Of a DNA stretch of 38,141 nt, positions 25,962 through 35,241 are shown piece after piece. Position 1 is the first letter of the stretch. Each line of letters opens with the position of its first letter. Both the position numbers and the translations under genes were made by a program. The notes below the pieces were generated by a model. That model was given only the letters and a program-made list of their open reading frames with translations, was not told the origin of the DNA and made no database searches. Source of the DNA: Brevibacterium rongguiense (GTDB lineage: Bacteria; Actinomycetota; Actinomycetes; Actinomycetales; Brevibacteriaceae); the NCBI RefSeq assembly GCF_009857845.1, contig NZ_WWEQ01000026.1, forward strand, positions 1 through 38,141, given 5' to 3'.

Positions 25962-26701
25962 TCGACCGCAACCACTACGCCGCGGGCGAGCACACCGCCG
26001 CGCTCTTCGCCTCCGTCGGCGCCCAGCTCGACGAGATCGAGGCGCTGCCGTTCCTCGCCGAGCTCGCCTCCGGCACGTTGGACCGCCTCCCGTTCGCCCA
26101 CTACCTGCTCCAGGACGAGCTCTATCTGGACGGCTACGCCCGCGCCATGTCGCTGCTGGCCGCCCGCGCCCCCCACCGCGAGGACACCCGCTTCTGGGCG
26201 CTCGCAGCGGGCGAGGCGATCGCGGTGGAGACGCAGATGCACGAGGCGATGCTCACCGACGAGTCGTTCGCCGACGCCCGGGGCCAGCTGCGCGAGCACG
26301 GCCACCTCGATGCGGACGGCGGCCCGATCGCCTCGCCCACGACGCTGGGCTACACGTCGTTCCTCATCGCCACCTGCGCCACCGCCCCCTACGCGGTGGG
26401 CGCCGCCGCCGTCCTGCCCTGTTTCTGGATCTACGCCCACGTGGGCAAGGTGCTCAACGAGCGCGCCGCGGCCGGCCTCTCCGCCAACCCCTTCCGGGTG
26501 TGGATCGAGACCTACGACAGCGCGGAGTTCGACGAGTCCGTGCGCACAGCGACCCAGCTGGTCGAGCGCGAGCTGGCGGGTGCCTCGGCGGGGGAGCGGG
26601 CCGCGATGCACACCGCCTTCGGGCGGGCCGCGGTCTACGAGCTGCACTTCTGGGCCTCCGCCCACGCCCTGCAGGACTGGAGCGCGGACCGGTTCGCCTG
26701 A
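25958..26701 (+). CDS. tenA: TenA-family thiaminase II / aminopyrimidine aminohydrolase
   Basis: 247 residues. TenA hydrolyses aminopyrimidine breakdown products of thiamine to HMP, feeding ThiD. The all-helical fold has D53 in HYLLQDELYLDGYAR, the catalytic Cys C155 in AAVLPCFWIYAHVG (classical cysteine-bearing TenA) and a C-terminal acidic residue in AVYELHFWASA. Last gene of the riboswitch-controlled thiM-thiE-thiD-tenA operon, overlapping thiD by 4 bp. With no thiC or thiG in view, the operon looks made for salvage. Confidence 0.93.
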   Translation: MIDRNHYAAGEHTAALFASVGAQLDEIEALPFLAELASGTLDRLPFAHYLLQDELYLDGYARAMSLLAARAPHREDTRFWALAAGEAIAVETQMHEAMLTDESFADARGQLREHGHLDADGGPIASPTTLGYTSFLIATCATAPYAVGAAAVLPCFWIYAHVGKVLNERAAAGLSANPFRVWIETYDSAEFDESVRTATQLVERELAGASAGERAAMHTAFGRAAVYELHFWASAHALQDWSADRFA

Positions 26702-26766
26702 CCGCGCCGGCCGAGGTGCCCAAGCCGGCCGCCGTATCAACCCGCTCAGGCAATACTCGGGCAACT

Positions 26767-26795
26767 GTGACAGAAGTCCCACTCTGGCGTACCCT
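26767..26795 (+). promoter_or_regulatory. Promoter of the MHS transporter gene
   Basis: GTGACA (26767-26772), 17-bp spacer, TACCCT (26790-26795). The leader is about 95 nt and ends in AAGGGG before ATG 26895. Confidence 0.7.
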
Positions 26796-26894
26796 GGTCC
26801 GGACATCACCAATGGAGGCGGTGCCGTCCGCAGCGGCCACACCCCGGCTCCGCGTCCGGCGCGGCAGCACAACAGACAGTAAGGGGATCGGCGC

Positions 26895-28304
26895 ATGTCG
26901 ACCGACCAGCAAGTCGCGATGAAGCGGCCCGAGGAAGACCCGCGCAGCACGTGGGACATCGTCAAGTCGATCATGGCCGCCTCGAGCGGCAACCTCGTCG
27001 AGTGGTTCGACTTCTACATCTACTCGTTCTTCTCGGTCTACTTCGCCAAGCAGTTCTTCACTGGCTCCAGCGAGGTCCAGCAGTTCATGGACGCCGCCGC
27101 GATCCTGTTCGTCGGCTTCCTCATGCGCCCCATCGGCGGCTACATCTTCGGCCGGCTGTCCGACCGGATCGGCCGCAAGCGCTCGATGCTCATCTCCATC
27201 CTCTCGATGTGCGGCGGCTCGCTGCTCATGGCGATCCTGCCCACCGCGAACACCGTGGGCGTCCTCGCTCCCATCCTCCTGCTCCTCGTGCGCTGCATCC
27301 AGGGCATCTCCGTGGGCGGCGAGTACGGCTCGACCGCGACCTACATGTCCGAGGTGTCCTCGAAGGGCAAGCGCGGCTTCTTCTCCTCGTTCCAGTACGT
27401 CACCCTCATCGGCGGCCAGCTGCTGGCCAGCGTCACGGCCGTCATCATGACCCACACGCTCGGCGATGAGCAGATCTCCAACGGCTGGTGGCGCCTGCCG
27501 TTCGTGATCGGCGCCGCCGCCGCGCTCGTGTCCCTGTGGCTGCGCTCCGGCCTCGAGGAGACGACCACGGAGGAGACCCGCAGCCACAAGGAGTCCGGCA
27601 GCTTCCGCGAGGTGCTGCGCCACCCGCGCTCCATCATGATCGTCCTGGGCATCACGTCGATCGGCTCGCTGAGCTTCTACATCTTCACCACCTACATGCA
27701 GAAGAACCTTGTGGTCGCCGGCTTCACGAAGGGCTCGGCGGCGGACACGATGACCGTCTGCCTCCTCGTCCTCATCGTGCTTCAGCCGCTCATGGGCATG
27801 CTGTCCGACCAGATCGGGCGCAAGACGACGATCATCACGTTCGCGGTGTCCATGATGGTGCTGCCGTTCCTCGTGCTCACCGCGATCCGCCAGCAGCCGG
27901 GCCTCAACCCGCTGACCGCGACCTGCCTCATCCTCTTCGCGATGGTCTTCCTCAGCTTCTACACGTCGATCTCCGGCGTCGTGAAGGCCGAGGTCTTCCC
28001 CGCCCACGTGCGCGGCCTGGGCGTGGGCTTCGTCTACGCGATCGGCAACTCGCTCTTCGGCGGCTCCGCCGAGTACGTGGGCCTGTGGTTCACGAACATG
28101 AAGATCGCCTGGGTGTTCCCCATCTACGTCTTCGTCATCGCGGTCTTCGGCCTCATCACGATGCTCTACATGTACGACGACCGCAAGCACTCGACGCTCG
28201 ACTTCCCGGGCGACACCTCGTACGCCCGCACGAAGGCGGACTTCGTCGAGGCCAAGCACGATGCGCAGGAGGCCAGGGCCAAGGGTCAGCCCACCGGCGA
28301 GTAG
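26895..28304 (+). CDS. MFS transporter, metabolite:H+ symporter (MHS) family
   Basis: 469 residues, twelve membrane helices. MHS signatures: SSGNLVEWFDFYIYSFFSVYFAKQFF near 31-56, the loop motif GRLSDRIGRKRSM near 91-103, and RCIQGISVGGEYGSTATYMSEVS near 136-158, as in KgtP and ProP. Substrates in this family are 2-oxoglutarate, citrate, proline/betaine or shikimate; dicarboxylate-type is likely but the sequence does not settle it. A second DQIGRK motif marks the second half. The C-terminal tail is charged. It has its own promoter, so it is not an obvious member of the thi operon. A short AGCCCT/AGGGCT hairpin follows the stop. Confidence 0.92.
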   Translation: MSTDQQVAMKRPEEDPRSTWDIVKSIMAASSGNLVEWFDFYIYSFFSVYFAKQFFTGSSEVQQFMDAAAILFVGFLMRPIGGYIFGRLSDRIGRKRSMLISILSMCGGSLLMAILPTANTVGVLAPILLLLVRCIQGISVGGEYGSTATYMSEVSSKGKRGFFSSFQYVTLIGGQLLASVTAVIMTHTLGDEQISNGWWRLPFVIGAAAALVSLWLRSGLEETTTEETRSHKESGSFREVLRHPRSIMIVLGITSIGSLSFYIFTTYMQKNLVVAGFTKGSAADTMTVCLLVLIVLQPLMGMLSDQIGRKTTIITFAVSMMVLPFLVLTAIRQQPGLNPLTATCLILFAMVFLSFYTSISGVVKAEVFPAHVRGLGVGFVYAIGNSLFGGSAEYVGLWFTNMKIAWVFPIYVFVIAVFGLITMLYMYDDRKHSTLDFPGDTSYARTKADFVEAKHDAQEARAKGQPTGE

Positions 28305-28369
28305 CCCTCCAGGGCTGGGACCGGCACCAGGGTCAGGACCAGGACCAGGGCCGGGCCGCGGGCCGGGGA

Positions 28370-28375
28370 TAGGGT
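28370..28375 (+). promoter_or_regulatory. -10 box (TAGGGT), leaderless promoter of the DinB-like gene
   Basis: TAGGGT is followed by six bases and GTG 28382. The region just before (28318-28360) is a degenerate GGACCAGG/GGCCGGG repeat. Confidence 0.6.
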
Positions 28376-28381
28376 GATCGG

Positions 28382-28945
28382 GTGACCGATTCGCTCGCTC
28401 CCCGGCCCGCGGCCTCTGCTGCTCTCCCACCCGATCCGCCCGGGCGGGCCACCGAGGCCGCGATGCTGCTGGCTTACCTCGACTTCTACCGCGCGGTCCT
28501 CCTGTGCAAGGCCGCGGGACTCGACGACGCCGCGCTGGCCCGGCGGCTGCCCGGCCACCCCTCGCCCATGACGCTCGGCGGCCTGCTCGCCCACCTCGCC
28601 TACGTCGAGGACGAGTGGTTCACCCGCCGGATCGCCGGCGCCCCCGCGCCCCCGCCGTGGGCAGATGCCCCCTGGGAGCAGGACCGCGACTGGGACTGGC
28701 ACTGGGGTGAGCGGGCCTCCGGCGCCGAGGCGCGGGCCCTGTTCGCGGCCGCGTGCGCCCGTTCGCGCGCGGTGGCCGCGGAGCTCGGGCTGACCTCGGG
28801 TGCGGATCTGGACGCCGGCCTGGCCGCCGGCGACGCCTCCCTCACCCGGCGCTGGGCGCTCGTCCACCTCGTCGAGGAGTACGCGCGCCACGCGGGCCAC
28901 GCGGACCTGCTGCGCGAGGCGATCGACGGCGCGGTGGGTGATTGA
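28382..28945 (+). CDS. DinB/DUF664-family protein
   Basis: 187 residues. Four-helix bundle of the DinB-like superfamily (DUF664 branch), which includes mycothiol- and bacillithiol-dependent transferases. Characteristic positions: TLGGLLAHLAYVEDEWF near 61-77 with the first metal-ligand His (H71), and WALVHLVEEYARHAGHADLLREAIDG near 158-183, with the H-x-x-x-E-x-x-R-H-x-G-H pattern that supplies the remaining ligands. Mycothiol-linked detoxification is plausible in an actinobacterium but unproven. It is translationally coupled (TTGA) to the following MFS gene. Confidence 0.85.
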   Translation: MTDSLAPRPAASAALPPDPPGRATEAAMLLAYLDFYRAVLLCKAAGLDDAALARRLPGHPSPMTLGGLLAHLAYVEDEWFTRRIAGAPAPPPWADAPWEQDRDWDWHWGERASGAEARALFAAACARSRAVAAELGLTSGADLDAGLAAGDASLTRRWALVHLVEEYARHAGHADLLREAIDGAVGD

Positions 28946-30243
28946 GCGCGAGCGCTTCCCCCGGTTCGCAGCCCCCAGCCCCGGGCAGCACTGCCCCGGA
29001 CCGCACCGCCCCTAACCGCACCGCCCGGCGGGCGCGCTGGGCGGTGGCCGCCATGTTCTTCACGAACGGCGGCCTGTTCGCCAACCTCCTGCCGCGCTTC
29101 CCGCAGCTCAAGGACGCGCTGGGGATGGACAACGCGACGTACGGCCTCGCCGTCGCGGCCTTCCCCGCCGGTGCGATCCTCGCGGGCCTGGCCTCGGGCC
29201 TGCTCATCCGCCGCTTCGGCTCCGCTCGGGTGGCCGTGGGCGCCACCCTCGTCACCGCCCTCGGTGTGCTCGCCGCCGGGTTGGCCCCGGCGCCGCTGGC
29301 CTTCGCCGCGTGCCTGCTGTGCGCGGGTGCGGCCGACTCGATCTGCGATGTGGGCATGAACGCCCACGGGCTGCGCGTCCAGCGCCGCTTCGGCCGCTCG
29401 ATCATCAACTCGTTCCACGCCGTCTGGTCGATCGGCGCGGTGACCGGCGGCTCGATGGCCGCGGCCGCGCTCGCCCTCGACATCCCGGTGGGCATCCACC
29501 TGGCGATCTCCGGTGCCCTGTTCTCCGCCATCGCGCTCGTCTCCCTGCGCTTCGCGCTGCCGGGGACAGACACCGAGCGCCACAGCGTTGCCCTGGAGCC
29601 CGATGCCCCGGAGGCGGCTCCCGATGCCGCTTCTCCGCCCGCGGTCCTGTCCCGCGGCCGGCTCGTGCTCACCGTCGCCTGCCTCGTGGGCATCGCGGTG
29701 GCGGGCTCGTTCGTCGAGGACGCGGGCAACTCCTGGGCGGCGATCTACCTGGCCGGCCCGCTCGGCGCCCCCGCGACGATCGCCGCGCTGGGCTACATCG
29801 CCCTGACCGGCGCCCAGTTCGCCGGCCGCCTGGTGGGCGATCGGCTCGTCGACCGCTTCGGCCAGCGCGCCGTGGCCCGGGCGGGCGCCGCGCTCGCCGC
29901 GGTGGGCATGGGCCTGGCGCTCGCGCTGCCGTCGGTGCCCGGCACCATCGCGGGCTTCGCCGCCGCGGGGCTCGGGGTGGCCACCCTCGTGCCCGCCGCC
30001 ATGAGCGAGGCCGATGCGCTGCCCGGCCTGCGCCCCGGGACCGGGCTGACGATCGTCTCGTGGCTCATGCGCCTGGGCTTCCTCGCCTCACCGCCCCTCG
30101 TGGGGCTCATCGCCGACCGCGCGGACCTGCGCGCGGGCCTGCTCACGGTGCCCGCGGCGGGCCTGGCCGTCGTGGCGCTGGCCGCCGTGCTCGCACCTCG
30201 GGCGCGGGCCCGGCGCACCCCCGGGCAGGGGGCGGCGGACTGA
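28942..30243 (+). CDS. MFS transporter (YbjJ-like)
   Basis: 433 residues with about twelve membrane helices. It resembles the YbjJ/Fsr-like MFS group: FFTNGGLFANLLPRFPQLKDALGMDNATYGL near 37-67, GADSICDVGMNAHGLRVQRRFGRSIINSFHAVWSIGA in the middle, and SWAAIYLAGPLGAP in the second half. The substrate is unknown. The start is TTG 28942, overlapping the TGA of the DinB-like gene. GTG 29044 and ATG 29053 are possible later starts; the first 30 residues are Pro/Thr-rich with a repeated TAP-DRTAP motif. Confidence 0.85.
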   Translation: MSASASPGSQPPAPGSTAPDRTAPNRTARRARWAVAAMFFTNGGLFANLLPRFPQLKDALGMDNATYGLAVAAFPAGAILAGLASGLLIRRFGSARVAVGATLVTALGVLAAGLAPAPLAFAACLLCAGAADSICDVGMNAHGLRVQRRFGRSIINSFHAVWSIGAVTGGSMAAAALALDIPVGIHLAISGALFSAIALVSLRFALPGTDTERHSVALEPDAPEAAPDAASPPAVLSRGRLVLTVACLVGIAVAGSFVEDAGNSWAAIYLAGPLGAPATIAALGYIALTGAQFAGRLVGDRLVDRFGQRAVARAGAALAAVGMGLALALPSVPGTIAGFAAAGLGVATLVPAAMSEADALPGLRPGTGLTIVSWLMRLGFLASPPLVGLIADRADLRAGLLTVPAAGLAVVALAAVLAPRARARRTPGQGAAD

Positions 30244-30264
30244 GGCCGTGTCAGGGCCCTGCGC

Positions 30265-30270
30265 TACCCT
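30265..30270 (+). promoter_or_regulatory. -10 box (TACCCT), leaderless promoter of guaB3
   Basis: TACCCT is followed by six bases (GAGTCC) and GTG 30277. A perfect 10-bp palindrome CAGGGCCCTG lies directly upstream (30252-30261). Confidence 0.6.
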
Positions 30271-30276
30271 GAGTCC

Positions 30277-31410
30277 GTGAGCAACGAAATCGAAATCGGC
30301 CGCGGCAAGCGCGGGATCCGGGCCTATTCGCTCGACGACGTGGCGGTCATCCCCGCCCGCCGCACCCGCGATCCGCGCGATGTCTCCCTCGATTGGCAGA
30401 TCGACGCGTACCACTTCGAGCTCCCGTTCATCGGCGCCCCCATGGACTCCGTCGTCTCGCCCGCCACCGCGATCGCGCTCGGCCGCGCGGGCGGCCTGGG
30501 CGTCCTCGACCTCGAGGGCCTGTGGACCCGCTACGAGGACCCGCAGCCCTACCTCGACGAGATCGCCCGGCTGGGCGAGGACGAGGCCACCGGGCGGATG
30601 CAGGAGATCTACGCGGCCCCGGTCCGCCCCGAACTCATCACCGCGCGCATCGAGGAGATCCGCGCGGCGGGTGTCACCGTCGCAGGCTCGCTGACCCCGC
30701 AGCGCACCCAGGAGCACTGGAAGACCGTCGTCGACGCGGGGGTGGACCTCTTCGTCATTCGCGGCACCACCGTCTCCGCCGAGCACGTGTCCTCGGATGC
30801 GGAGCCGCTCAACCTCAAGCGCTTCATCTACGAGCTCGACGTCCCCGTCATCGTGGGCGGGGCGGCCACCTACACGGCGGCGCTGCACCTCATGCGCACC
30901 GGTGCGGCCGGCGTCTTAGTGGGCTTCGGCGGGGGAGCGGCCGCCACCACCCGGCGCACGCTGGGCATCCACGTGCCCATGGCGTCGGCGATCGCGGACG
31001 TCCACGCGGCCCGCCGGGACTACATGGACGAATCCGGGGGCCGCTACGTCCACGTCATCGCCGACGGCGGGCTGGGCACCTCCGGGGACATCATCAAGGC
31101 CTTCGCGATGGGCGCGGACGCCGTCATGCTGGGCTCCGCCCTGTCCCGCGCGCACGAATCGCCCGGCCAGGGCTGGCACTGGGGCGCCGAGGCGCACCAC
31201 CCGTCCCTGCCCCGCGGCCGGCGCGTGCACATGGGCACGGTGGCCGACCTCGACGCGCTCCTGTTCGGCCCCGGCGAGTCCGCCGTGGGCGAGGTCAACC
31301 TCGCCGGCGCCCTGCGCCGCGCCATGGCCACGACCGGCTATGTGGACCTCAAGGAATTCCAGCGCGTCGACGTCGTCGTGGCCCCGCACCAGTACCACAC
31401 GGAGGGCTGA
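30277..31410 (+). CDS. guaB3: GuaB3-family IMP dehydrogenase-related protein
   Basis: 377 residues. It has the IMPDH/GMP-reductase barrel without CBS domains: YSLDDVAVIPARRTRDP near 17-33, PFIGAPMDSVVSP near 51-63, GVLVGFGGGAAATTRRTLG in the middle and HVIADGGLGTSGDIIKAFAMGADAVMLGSAL. At the place where GuaB has the catalytic G-S-I-C-T-T-R loop this protein has G-A-A-A-T-T-R, so no nucleophilic cysteine. That is the known trait of actinobacterial GuaB3 (Rv3410c type), whose biochemical role in actinobacteria is not settled. It heads a compact guaB3-SURF1-DUF3817-guaA block. Confidence 0.93.
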   Translation: MSNEIEIGRGKRGIRAYSLDDVAVIPARRTRDPRDVSLDWQIDAYHFELPFIGAPMDSVVSPATAIALGRAGGLGVLDLEGLWTRYEDPQPYLDEIARLGEDEATGRMQEIYAAPVRPELITARIEEIRAAGVTVAGSLTPQRTQEHWKTVVDAGVDLFVIRGTTVSAEHVSSDAEPLNLKRFIYELDVPVIVGGAATYTAALHLMRTGAAGVLVGFGGGAAATTRRTLGIHVPMASAIADVHAARRDYMDESGGRYVHVIADGGLGTSGDIIKAFAMGADAVMLGSALSRAHESPGQGWHWGAEAHHPSLPRGRRVHMGTVADLDALLFGPGESAVGEVNLAGALRRAMATTGYVDLKEFQRVDVVVAPHQYHTEG

Positions 31411-31418
31411 GGCACGCA

Positions 31419-32504
31419 GTGCTCCGGCTCGCCCTCACGCCGCGCTGGCTGGCCTACCTGGGCCTCGTCCTGGTCCTCGTCGCGGCCTTCATCACGCTCT
31501 CCACGTGGCAGGTCAGCCGCGCCGAGCACAAGAACGACGCCGTGCAGTCCGCCGACACCCAGACGGTCAAGGACTTCAACGACGTCATGGCCGCGCAGGT
31601 GCCCATGCCCGGTTACCTGTCCCACCAGCGCGTCTCCGTCACCGGCCACTTCCTCGCCGAGCAACAGGTGGTGGTCTCCGGGCGCTCCCAGGGCGGCCAC
31701 TCCGGCTACTGGGTCGTCACGATGTTCGCCCCCGACGGGGCCCGGCTGGGAGAGGCGGCCGAGCTCGACGCCGGCGCCAAGCCCATCGCGATCCCGGTGG
31801 TGCGCGGCTTCACCCAGGACCGGCAGGCCGCCCACGACTCGCGGGCCGCCGCCGGCACCGTCTCGCTCACCGCCACCGTGGGCCCCACCTCCACCCCGCA
31901 GCCCAGCCAGGGCCAGCCGGCGGGGGAGGTGAAGTCGCTCTCGACCGCCCAGCTCGTCAACCTCTTCGGCGTCTACACCTATTCGGGCGTGCTCTACCCC
32001 GATGCGCAGCCGGAGGCCTCGATCGCCGCCGCCGGCTTCGAGCACGTCGCCCTCGCGGCCGCGCAGAGCGGCGGAGTGGACCTCCAGTCCGCCGCGTACG
32101 CCGTCGAGTGGCTCATCTTCGCGGGCTTCGCCCTCTACATCTGGTGGCGCCTGCTGCGCGACGAATACCTCAGCCAGCTCGCGGCGGCCGGCGCCGCCGC
32201 CCCGGCCCCGGGCTACGTCGTGGTCAAGCGCTCCGGTGAGCGCAACCTTAGAATGGACCCGGGCGGCACGGCCGCGTCCGGTGACCCAGCGCCACCGAGC
32301 AGCCCCGTGCCACCCGATGACCCCGTGCCACCCGATGACCCGGCGCCACCCGATGGCCCCGTGCCACCCGATGACCCCGTGCCACCCGATGACCCGGCGC
32401 CACCCGATGGCCCCGTGCCACCGAGCAGCCCTGCCCCGCCCGGTAGTGATCCAGCCCCGCCAGACGAGCCCCCCAGCGACGAGGACACCCGCAGTGAGCG
32501 ATGA
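31419..32504 (+). CDS. SURF1-family cytochrome oxidase biogenesis protein
   Basis: 361 residues from GTG 31419. SURF1 proteins assist heme a handling during assembly of aa3 cytochrome c oxidase. Layout: N-terminal helix about 13-31 ([25 protein letters not shown]), with the conserved W-Q-x-x-R just after it, an extracytoplasmic domain containing [18 protein letters not shown] and IPVVRGFT, and a second helix near 227-247 ([23 protein letters not shown]). The last 75 residues are a Pro/Asp repeat tail outside the family. The ending overlaps the DUF3817 gene by 11 bp. The unsplit frame extends far upstream through guaB3 but with the wrong codon bias. Confidence 0.88.
   Translation: MLRLALTPRWLAYLGLVLVLVAAFITLSTWQVSRAEHKNDAVQSADTQTVKDFNDVMAAQVPMPGYLSHQRVSVTGHFLAEQQVVVSGRSQGGHSGYWVVTMFAPDGARLGEAAELDAGAKPIAIPVVRGFTQDRQAAHDSRAAAGTVSLTATVGPTSTPQPSQGQPAGEVKSLSTAQLVNLFGVYTYSGVLYPDAQPEASIAAAGFEHVALAAAQSGGVDLQSAAYAVEWLIFAGFALYIWWRLLRDEYLSQLAAAGAAAPAPGYVVVKRSGERNLRMDPGGTAASGDPAPPSSPVPPDDPVPPDDPAPPDGPVPPDDPVPPDDPAPPDGPVPPSSPAPPGSDPAPPDEPPSDEDTRSER
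32291..32434 (+). repeat. Eight 18-bp repeats coding the PPDDPV tail of SURF1
   Basis: 18-bp units from 32291; a 54-bp three-unit block (DDPV, DDPA, DGPV) is present twice and flanked by PSSPV/PSSPA units. The frame is maintained. Confidence 0.93.
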
Positions 32505-32930
32505 CGATGCCCGCCCGGACTTCACCGACGACGAGGTGTGGTCCCTCAAGCGCTTCACCTCCGCGCGCAGCGCGCTGCGCTTCTACCGCGTCATGGCGAT
32601 CATCACCGGCGTCATGCTCCTCATCCTCACCGCGGAGATGATCGTCAAGTACCTCATCACGCCGGCCATGGGCGGGGACCCGTCCGAGGCCCTCATGCTG
32701 GGCAGCTTCAACCTCGCGGCCGCCATCGCGATCTGCCACGGCTGGTGCTACGTCGTCTACTCATCGGCTGCTGGTGGCTCAACCAGCAGATGCGCTGGGG
32801 CCTGGGCCGCCTGCTCGTCCTCGCCCTGGCCGGCGTCGTGCCGGTCATGTCGTTCATCCTCGAGCGGCGCACCACCCGCCGCGTGGACCGCGAGCTCGAC
32901 GCGGCCGTCGTCGTGGCCCCCCGCAGCTGA
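32494..32930 (+). pseudogene. DUF3817 membrane protein, interrupted by a -1 frameshift near 32760
   Basis: The gene starts at GTG 32494 ([21 protein letters not shown]). In this frame it shows the DUF3817 pattern [29 protein letters not shown] and [10 protein letters not shown], then turns into random Ser-rich sequence that runs into guaA. Shifting by one base after 32760 restores the family ending: [37 protein letters not shown] and stop at 32928-32930. One missing C after TAC 32758-32760 explains everything. Intact it would have about 145 residues and three helices. It may be a sequencing error or a true inactivating deletion. DUF3817 proteins have no assigned function and usually sit next to guaA. 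Confidence 0.85.
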
Positions 32931-32933
32931 CAG

Positions 32934-32939
32934 TAGGAT
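32934..32939 (+). promoter_or_regulatory. -10 box (TAGGAT), leaderless promoter of guaA
   Basis: TAGGAT ends 7 nt before ATG 32947, in the 16-bp gap after the DUF3817 stop. Confidence 0.6.
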
Positions 32940-32946
32940 TGCACGC

Positions 32947-34532
<1,586 letters not shown>

Positions 34533-34570
34533 CGGCGGGGCGCGGGGTTCGGGTGCCGCCCGGCCGCTGA

Positions 34571-34585
34571 CTGAACACCGTTCAG
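34571..34585. promoter_or_regulatory. BioQ-like operator of the biotin transport operon
   Basis: CTGAACACCGTTCAG is a perfect palindrome (6-3-6). It matches the TGAAC-N3-GTTxx type sites reported for the TetR-family biotin regulator BioQ of corynebacteria. It lies immediately upstream of the -10 box, where bound repressor would block transcription. Confidence 0.75.
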
Positions 34586-34586
34586 G

Positions 34587-34592
34587 TATACT
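34587..34592 (+). promoter_or_regulatory. -10 box (TATACT) of bioY
   Basis: TATACT begins one base after the BioQ-like operator. The leader of about 28 nt holds GAGGAG at 34616-34621 before GTG 34627. No clear -35 box. Confidence 0.75.
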
Positions 34593-34626
34593 GGCGCGGT
34601 CCACTCCGCCCCACCGAGGAGCCCTC

Positions 34627-35241
34627 GTGTCCCAGACCACCGCCGCCCCCGCAGCAGCGCCCCGCTCCGCGGCGGCCGATACCGCGCTCGTCGCCGTCTT
34701 CGCCGCCCTCATCGCCGCCTCCGCCGTGGCGCCCGCCGTGCCCGTCGGGGCACTCGGGGTGCCGATCACGGTGCAGACGCTCATCATCGCGTTCACCGGG
34801 ATGTGCCTGGGCCCCCTGCGCGGCTTCCTCGCCACGGCGCTCTACGTGGCGCTCGGCCTCATCGGCCTGCCGATCTTCTCGAGCTTCCGCGGCGGCATCG
34901 GCGTGCTCGCGGGCCCCAGCGCCGGCTACATCATCGCCTTCCCCCTCTTCGCCCTCCTCGTCGGCCTCGTCGCGCGCTGGGCGCTGGCCCGCCTGACCGG
35001 TTGGAGGCTGTGGCTGGGCATGTTCGCCGGGGCCGTCGTCGCCAGCGTCGTGTGCGTCCACCTGCTGGGCGCGCTCGGCATGGCGGTCAACGGCGGCCTG
35101 CCGCTGGGCGCCGCATTCGCCGCCGACGCGCTCTACTACCCGGGCGACATCGTGAAGAACGCGCTGGCCGCCGCGCTCGCCGTCACCGTCCACCGCGCGT
35201 TCCCCCAGCTGCTCACCCGCCGGGTGCTGCGTGCCCGCTGA
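34627..35241 (+). CDS. bioY: Biotin ECF transporter substrate-binding (S) component
   Basis: 204 residues from GTG 34627, about six membrane helices. BioY signatures: VPITVQTLIIAFTGMCLGPLRGFLATALYVALGLIGLPIF near 44-83, GGIGVLAGPSAGYIIAFPLFALLVG near 88-112 (biotin site) and the late FAADALYYPGDIVKNALAAALA near 162-183 with the conserved Asp-x-x-K that contacts biotin. It forms the ECF complex with the two following products. Expression is expected to rise when biotin is scarce, through the operator upstream. Confidence 0.96.
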   Translation: MSQTTAAPAAAPRSAAADTALVAVFAALIAASAVAPAVPVGALGVPITVQTLIIAFTGMCLGPLRGFLATALYVALGLIGLPIFSSFRGGIGVLAGPSAGYIIAFPLFALLVGLVARWALARLTGWRLWLGMFAGAVVASVVCVHLLGALGMAVNGGLPLGAAFAADALYYPGDIVKNALAAALAVTVHRAFPQLLTRRVLRAR

